Source of the DNA: Massospora cicadina
Taxonomy: Eukaryota; Entomophthoromycota; Entomophthoromycetes; Entomophthorales; Entomophthoraceae
Reading direction: 5' to 3'
Assembly (NCBI GenBank): GCA_022478985.1
Contig: JAKSZP010009521.1
Span: 39,471-103,470 of the forward strand
DNA: 64,000 nt
Below the pieces are notes generated by a model. The model was not told where the DNA came from, made no database searches, and saw only the letters and a list, made by a program, of their open reading frames with translations. Positions 58,798 to 64,000 of this stretch are shown piece after piece; positions within the stretch are counted from its first letter, which is position 1; each line of letters opens with the position of its first letter. The position numbers and the translations under genes are program-made.

Positions 58798-59510
58798 TTG
58801 AATGCTGACAAAGAAGTAGAGGAAGATAAGATCAGTAAAATAGTAAAGCATGAGCTTCTAGTTCCGTCGTCAAGTCCCTGGGCAAGCCCAATTCTGATCA
58901 TAAAGAAAAAAGATGGATCAAATCGGGTAGTAATTGTTTATTGGAGACTGAATAAAATTATGAAGAAGGATTTGTATCCCCTACTGAGGATTGATGATGC
59001 GCTGTATTGATTAGGAGAAGCGAAGTATTTCTCCACAATGGACCTAATCTCAGGATACTGGCAGATCGACTTGCCAGTAGAAGGCCAAGAAAAATGTGTG
59101 ATTATCACCGTGCAGGGGTTATACCAGCCAACTAGGATGCCCCAGGGTCTTTTTAATGTGCCCGCGATGTTTCAGAGGGCCATGGATGCGATATTAAGCG
59201 ACCTGAAGTTGTCATGAATCCTGGTATATCTGGATAATATTGATGAGTTCAATAGAACGTTTACTGATCACCTCCATCATTTGGAAGAAGTTTTTAAGAG
59301 ACTGTCCGCGGCTAACCTGAAGATTAAGCCACGGAAGTGCCACTTCTTCAAGAAGGAGCTGGAATACCTGGGATTTGTGATTAACTCAAACAGATTGCAG
59401 CCACAACCCCAGAAGATAGCAGCTATTGAGCGCATGGCTGTGCCAAAGAGTGTCCAAGACATCCAAGTATTCCTTGGGATGGTCGGATACTACAGAAGAT
59501 TTATTTAGTA
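58798..59510 (+). pseudogene. Reverse transcriptase of element F
   Basis: SPWASPILIIKKKDGSNRVVI, then FSTMDLISGYWQIDLPVEGQ, then MPQGLFNVPAMFQRAMDAIL. The active site VYLDNIDEF (about 59,221-59,247) has YLDN instead of YLDD. The connection reads CHFFKKELEYLGFVINS and FLGMVGYYRRFI. Nearly open in one frame from 58,798 to 59,507 apart from stops at about 59,008, 59,214 and 59,505. Confidence 0.8.
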
Positions 59511-60030
59511 CTTTGCATAAATAGCCGAGCCTTTGTTTCATTTACTAAAGGATCTGAAAAAAGGATTCATATGGAATTAAGAGGCCTAGGACTCCTTTGA
59601 TGAGTTACGCCGGTATCTGATCAATTTGCTGATTCTGAAATATCTGAATTTTTTTCAGGAGTTTATTGTTCAAACTGATGCTTCATTGACGGCGATTAGC
59701 GCCATACTGAGACAAGTAGATGAACTTGGGGATGAACATCTGGTGCATATGTGAGCCGGATACTCTCAGCTGCTGAGAGGAATTACACTGTGACTAAGCA
59801 GAATGCCTTGCGGTCAGATACACCTGTAAGCTGTTTTGGGTGTATGTCCATGGAATGCACTTTAAGGTGGTGATGGACCACTCTTCGCTGCGTTGGCTGC
59901 ATAATTTATAAGAACCTGAAGGATGAATGGCCTGATGGGCAATTAAGCTTCAGGCTTTTGATTATGAGATAGTCTACTGAGTGGGGGCTTCTCACCAGAA
60001 CGTGGATAGCTTATCGCAGTTACCAATAGT
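59511..60030 (+). pseudogene. RNase H of element F
   Basis: EFIVQTDASLTAISAIL (first catalytic aspartate), HSSLRWLHNL and GASHQNVDSLSQ. In-frame TGA codons at 59,924-59,926, 59,933-59,935 and 59,978-59,980 stand where other elements encode arginine or an equivalent residue (for example WALKLQA context), consistent with CGA to TGA change. Confidence 0.7.
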
Positions 60031-60130
60031 CCAGTTGGTATATTTGCAGGCGGATGAGCTATTCCAGAGAATGGTCAAAGGAAGAATTGAGGATGAGCCT
60101 CAAGAAATCCAAGATGCGCTTTGAAAAGCG

Positions 60131-61260
60131 ATGGAAAACATGAAGATCATGGATGGACAAGTATTCAAGATGATCAATGGGAAGCAGCTATTATTCTCAA
60201 AATCGTCAGAAAGAGCAGCGATAGTACAAGCAGCTCACAAGGTTGTCAGGCATGGAGGCCTGAGAAAAACAACTGACCATAATTTCCAGTATTATTACTG
60301 GGAATTGATTAGCTATGATTTTGTGGATCATCTGGCTTGTTGCGTGGAGTGTCAGTTGCACAAGCCACACAAGAACACAACTGGATACTTACTGGCCCAA
60401 CCTGGATTTTCCTGGCACACGGTGTCCATTGACATGATGGGACCACTGGCAATGAGCACAGGAGGAGTCAAGTACATTATAGTAGCCATTAACCATCTGA
60501 TGAGATAGGTTGAAACAAAATCCCTAAATAGAGTTGATGCTACCAGTACTGCGAGATTCATCCTGGATCAATTAGAATACCAGCATGGATGTCCACAAGC
60601 TATACTGAGTGACAATGGGACCAACTTCACGTCTCATGTGATCCCAAGGCTAAATGATTTAATTGGAATCCGGGGAGTCATGTCAGTACCATACTGGCCA
60701 GAGATGAACAGACTGGTAGAACAGGTCAATGGGACGCTGGCCATGCCGCTGAGGAAGCTAGTCGCAGGAAGAACTTCCGCATGGGGAACAAACCTGAGTT
60801 TTGGTGATGTTTGCCTATAACATTAGTCATCATATGGCGATGGGAAAGACGCCGTTTGAATTACTATATGGGAGGAAGGCCGCGTTACCGCCAATATTAT
60901 ATTCAGTAGTAGAACCTACTTTGGGGATGAGTACTGAACAATACCTGAACTGAGTGACAAGTATCCTGATCGATATGCATTTGCAAGCATTTGATACAAC
61001 CTTGAAGAAAAGGATATGAGCGAAATTGACAGATGATAAATACCAACTGGCATTAGAAGAATATCGAATAGGAGAAAGAGTCACCTATTATGATATACAT
61101 GGTTTCAGATGAAGAAACAAATTGGATGCATAATAGTCAGGTCCATTCAAAGTAATTTCCAAGACGGCGACCAATGCTTATTCCATCAAGAATCTCTTGG
61201 ATGGAAGAGTAGTAAATTGAGTCCACGCTAAGTATTTAAAGCATTGTATCAAAGGAAGAT
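60131..61260 (+). pseudogene. Integrase of element F
   Basis: The block 60,131-60,508 is open. Zinc-binding part VRHGGLRKT and CCVECQLHK, then the core start FSWHTVSIDMMGPLA and KYIIVAINHLMR, where the first catalytic aspartate of VAIDH reads asparagine. LSDNGTNFTSH follows (about 60,607-60,640), and NRLVEQVNGTLA keeps the catalytic glutamate. The C-terminal module reads GPFKVISKTATNAYSIKN and VHAKYLKH near 61,140-61,240. Broken by stops. Confidence 0.75.
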
Positions 61261-61655
61261 ATAAAAGAGTTCCCAAAGGACCGATGAACCATTAAGATGG
61301 TCATGTCCTGATGATTAGGTCAAGTCCAAAAAAAGGACCTCTGAACCATAGGAAAACTGGTAGGTTTAAGATCCCAGGATTCAGTTTGGGGGAAGATGGA
61401 CCTCTGAACCAAAACAAGGTCAAGTCTCATGGAAAAAAAGAGAGAATAAAAAATTTGATAAAAGATATCAGGAAAAAAGATTATAAATGCATAGAAAAAA
61501 AAAGCCAATATATTTTTTAATTTTATTTTTGATTGTTCTCAGTATGGGGATGATTCCGCCTATGTCACCTCATGGGGAGGGAGGATGGATCGCGGTAGGA
61601 AGAAATAGCCCATCAAAATTGATATGTAATAGGACACTTTCAAGGGCGAAACCTA
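61261..61655. other. Spacer between pol and the antisense gene of F
   Basis: A/T-rich. It carries aataaa on the minus strand (plus tttatt at 61,522-61,527), suitable as a poly(A) signal about 130 nt beyond the stop of the antisense gene. A 69-codon plus-strand frame at 61,311-61,520 is lysine-rich low complexity and is not supported as a gene. Confidence 0.45.
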
Positions 61656-62702
61656 CATGAAATCCCATTCTTTGAGACGGATGCTGAGCCCTGAGAAAAC
61701 GTGACTAGGAGAATTGGAAATTGATAAGTCAGAAGAAGCCAATAGTGAAACCCCAGAGCAGGGAGGAAAACAGAAATACATGAAGAGGAAATTGGCAAAT
61801 AACCCTAAGTAATCCCAATAAGGCACCGGCACTGGAAGATTTGTCTTGAGTACCTGCCAACGGGCCTCATCAAGAACACCAGACATGTGAGCTGGCAGCA
61901 AAGAAGGAATACTCGATGGGGGTTGTCAAATCATGCCCCCAATTAATGCCATCAATGGAAGATAGTGATGAGAAGATCCAGAGAAGAGGTAGTTGTATAA
62001 AGAGCGGATTGCATCCTGTAAATGATGACTATGGGCTTTGCGGAAGCTGAAGCTGAACAAGTGATGGATGTCAGGTGAGGCTGGAAGCTTCGTCAACCAA
62101 CTTTGAAGAACTTGGCCAGCAAAGCGAAGAGCATAAGTGGCAGTATCCTGATCCATAAGATTGTCCATATCAGAGGGATTCAGCGCTAATGTCAACGCCT
62201 CAGTGACTTGCACCCAAAGTTCAGCGTTGGGGAGCTCAAAATGTATGCTGTTCCCAATTGAAAGCTCAGAAACCAGCACAGCGGGATTGCAAAATTGACC
62301 AAGTTGGAAGAGGAACTCAGGGAGCAAGTCTGACCCAGCCAAGAACAAATTATCCAAAATTGTCTGGCATGACCTCCGGAGCATTGACAATGATGTTCAG
62401 AGCATCAGTGAAAGGAGCAAAATCCAGGAGGGTTCAAAATCCAACTCAGGGATTGACTGCAAGGGAAAAGTCGGCTGAGAGTTATTTGAAATGATGGCTT
62501 ACCTGGTTTTGGAAGGATTGTTTACTGTTTCCGGTAATTTGACAGAAGGACTAGCCGCTTGCACTAGACTAGGAGTATGAGTCCTGGAGGGACCATAGAA
62601 GAGGTTCTTTCAAGCATCCTGACTCATTTTCTGGAAGAGGCGGAGGTCTAAATCTAGCAAGCTATAAAGAAGCTGTTGGTAGCAGGATTCTGAGCTTGAC
62701 AT
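61653..62702 (-). pseudogene. Antisense gene of element F, unknown function
   Basis: ATG at 62,702-62,700 on the minus strand. A TATA box (ctatataag, about 62,732-62,740) lies about 30 bp upstream, and a poly(A) signal follows the stop at 61,653. The start reads MSSSESCYQQLLYSLLDLDL. The largest open block is 62,390-61,926 (154 codons: LAGSDLLPEFLFQLGQFCNP, ATYALRFAGQVLQSWLTKL, LQDAIRSLYNYLFSG). A last block, 61,901-61,653, reads MSGVLDEARWQVLKTNLPVP and YWDYLGLFANFLF. No known family recognised. A second copy lies at 54,158-54,904. It is now broken by frameshifts. Possibly a captured host gene or an accessory gene of the element. Confidence 0.5.
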
Positions 62703-63284
62703 ATGAGCAGGACTAGAGGGGGGATGTCAGACTTATATAGAAGTTGATATTATGCACTCTATAATCCATTAGGCTCCAATTTTGGGAAATTAATTTCAAA
62801 AATTAATGAAATAAGCTTTCTGAGGGAAGAATTAAGAATGACTTACAGCCAAGAGGTTATAAGAAAAATAATGAGGGTGAATAGAAATAAGTATTCTTAT
62901 CAAGCTGCAAAATGAACATTGATGGCAAAAGTCTCCTGTCTAGGATGAGGAGAGAATCAGGAATTCAAGGACGCTGGACCAAGAATCCTGAATATGACAG
63001 CGGGTCATATACCCTGATGGGGGGAAAACTGGATCCTGGGAATAATATTGTCATGATTAAATCAATTAGCCCGGCATGACAAGAGGTTGTGGGTACCACG
63101 CTCTGAGTAGGCAGTAGTAAGGAGGAAGAGGAGTAATGCCATGTGCCAAAGGTCATCCCGAGCAGCGTTGAGTATTGACAAGTGTACTCCACTTGAGCCA
63201 ATGAAGTATTCAACCAGGTGTTCGAAGTGGTGTTCCTATGCCCAGTCCTTTTCTCGCTGGAAATCTAGGCAATAGGTGGGATGA

Positions 63285-63718
63285 GTTGGGATTTTTGCCC
63301 ATATTCCTAGCCTGCTAGATTACCTGGTGTTGCTAGGGGAAAATTCCCTAAAGCGAAGTGAATCAGAAATCAGTTGGCCCAAATTTCAGAGGAACTACGT
63401 TTGGGGGATTTTGGGATATTCGCCTGGTTGTATCTATTGGGAATCAATCTGGATGAATATGTAATATCTCATTAGGCAGAGAGGCCGACGAAATAGGGGC
63501 ATCTGATAGTGATTAACTATCAGGTGTACCAATTGGGATTAGCCAGATTTCATCACCAACTGATTGGGAATGAGTAGTGAGTTGCAAGGCGAGTGATGCC
63601 ACTTGCAACTAGCAAATTGATCGGTTGGTGAAGTGACCTGCCATAATGTGTAAAAAGTACCATTACCTAAGCAGGTTGCTAACCAATTATGGTTGGTTTG
63701 CTTGGATCAAGAGGAAAA
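63285..63718 (+). repeat. Conserved 3' internal end of element F
   Basis: Aligns with 54,915-55,349 and, inverted, with 53,150-53,595. It ends in a purine tract (caagaggaaaa) directly before the LTR. Shared blocks include gggcatctgatagtgatta and gtgacctgccataatg. It holds several inverted motifs (for example around aaccaatcatggttgg) but no open frame. Confidence 0.7.
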
Positions 63719-63813
63719 CATTAGGGACATGTTTCTAACTCTTTCCATTTGAGGTCTCGAGGATGTCCAATGACAGAATCCTAGCCAGGATGGGGAAGAC
63801 CATTGCTACTGAT
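63719..63813 (+). repeat. Start of the 3' LTR of element F (interrupted)
   Basis: ttagggacatgtttctaact, ggatgtccaatgacagaatc and gatggggaagacca match 55,352-55,435. The match stops at about 63,813, where a different repeat starts. Confidence 0.65.
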
Positions 63814-64000
63814 GTCAAGAGAGTGTCTGTAACTCTCTTGTTCCCAGCAAGGTGATGTGGGATGCAAACCAACATTTCTAGGGAACTAGCCATTAAAAGG
63901 ATGGGTAGGAAGGCACCTTGAGCGGTGCCAGTGCAAAGGGTACCCCAGGCAAGTATGTAAAAAGCAACATAAAATACTAGGTAAGTAAGGAACATCACCT
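63814..64000. repeat. Unclassified repeat also present at 26,317
   Basis: agagtgtctgtaactctct and gttcccag at 63,818 match gagagtgtctataactctcc and gttcccag at 26,318. Both are followed after 40-60 bp by ctagggaact, which can pair with gttccc. It lies at the breakpoint of the F 3' LTR, so it may be the edge of an inserted element. Confidence 0.4.

Larger units (their letters stand above)
55350..64000 (+). mobile_element. Ty3/gypsy element F with an additional antisense gene
   Basis: 5' LTR 55,350-56,070, primer-binding site at 56,072, gag, protease, dUTPase-like remnant, reverse transcriptase, RNase H and integrase to about 61,260, then about 2.4 kb with a gene on the opposite strand, a conserved stretch (63,285-63,718) and the start of a 3' LTR at 63,719. 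The 3' LTR is lost after about 63,813, where an unrelated repeat begins, and the window ends soon after. Coding frames are broken, with many in-frame TGA codons. Confidence 0.75.

Overview
This is a eukaryotic window made almost entirely of transposable elements; a filamentous fungus with a large, repeat-filled genome is my best reading. Grounds: gene-poor sequence, several Ty3/gypsy lineages (including one with a dUTPase-like domain, an arrangement reported from fungi), fungal-style non-LTR retrotransposons with CCHC ORF1 proteins, and one intron-containing aldo/keto reductase gene. I cannot place the phylum from sequence alone. No bacterial operons, rRNA, tRNA or CRISPR arrays were seen.

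Layout. (1) 1-22,400 is a nested stack. An old minus-strand Ty3/gypsy gag remnant (2105-2543, resuming at about 20,344) is split by Ty3 element B (LTRs from 2544 and 14,496). B is itself split twice: in its integrase by Ty3 element A (7711-14,284, 569-bp LTRs), and in its 3' LTR by a full-length LINE (14,857-20,124, 15-bp target-site duplication). A separate chromovirus-type integrase fragment lies at 1400-2104. (2) 22,400-28,230 is a decayed minus-strand chromovirus-type Ty3 element (D). (3) 29,195-31,020 is an ORF1-only LINE-like element. It is followed by a solo A-family LTR (31,379-32,836) that carries an 840-bp insertion and a 36-bp retroposon scrap with its own 16-bp duplication. (4) 33,750-34,384 holds a candidate small secreted protein gene, one of only two genes here that look like host genes. 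It is followed by another gag fragment (34,460-35,290, minus). (5) 36,900-42,150 is a second, inactive LINE. (6) 42,741-43,862 (minus) is the aldo/keto reductase gene with three introns of only 32-36 nt. (7) 44,640-52,100 is a three-level nest: a fold-back element of 21-bp repeats, interrupted by a 1.9-kb ORF1-only retroposon (17-bp duplication), itself interrupted by a gag-protease-only LTR element (46,249-51,130, 5-bp duplication). (8) 52,350-64,000 is Ty3 element F with an additional antisense gene between pol and the 3' LTR, preceded by a palindromic arrangement of two further copies of its 3' end.

How the parts relate. A, B, F and the gag-protease element share protease and priming features and are one lineage; C, D and the loose gag fragments are a second, chromovirus-type lineage. 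Nearly all pol genes are broken. In F several stops sit where CGA would be expected, which suggests decay of methylated CpG. The two ORF1-only elements encode an RRM-like plus CCHC protein but no endonuclease or reverse transcriptase, yet carry poly(A) ends and target-site duplications, so they look like non-autonomous retroposons moved by other LINEs. I regard these and the antisense gene of element F as the most promising novelties.
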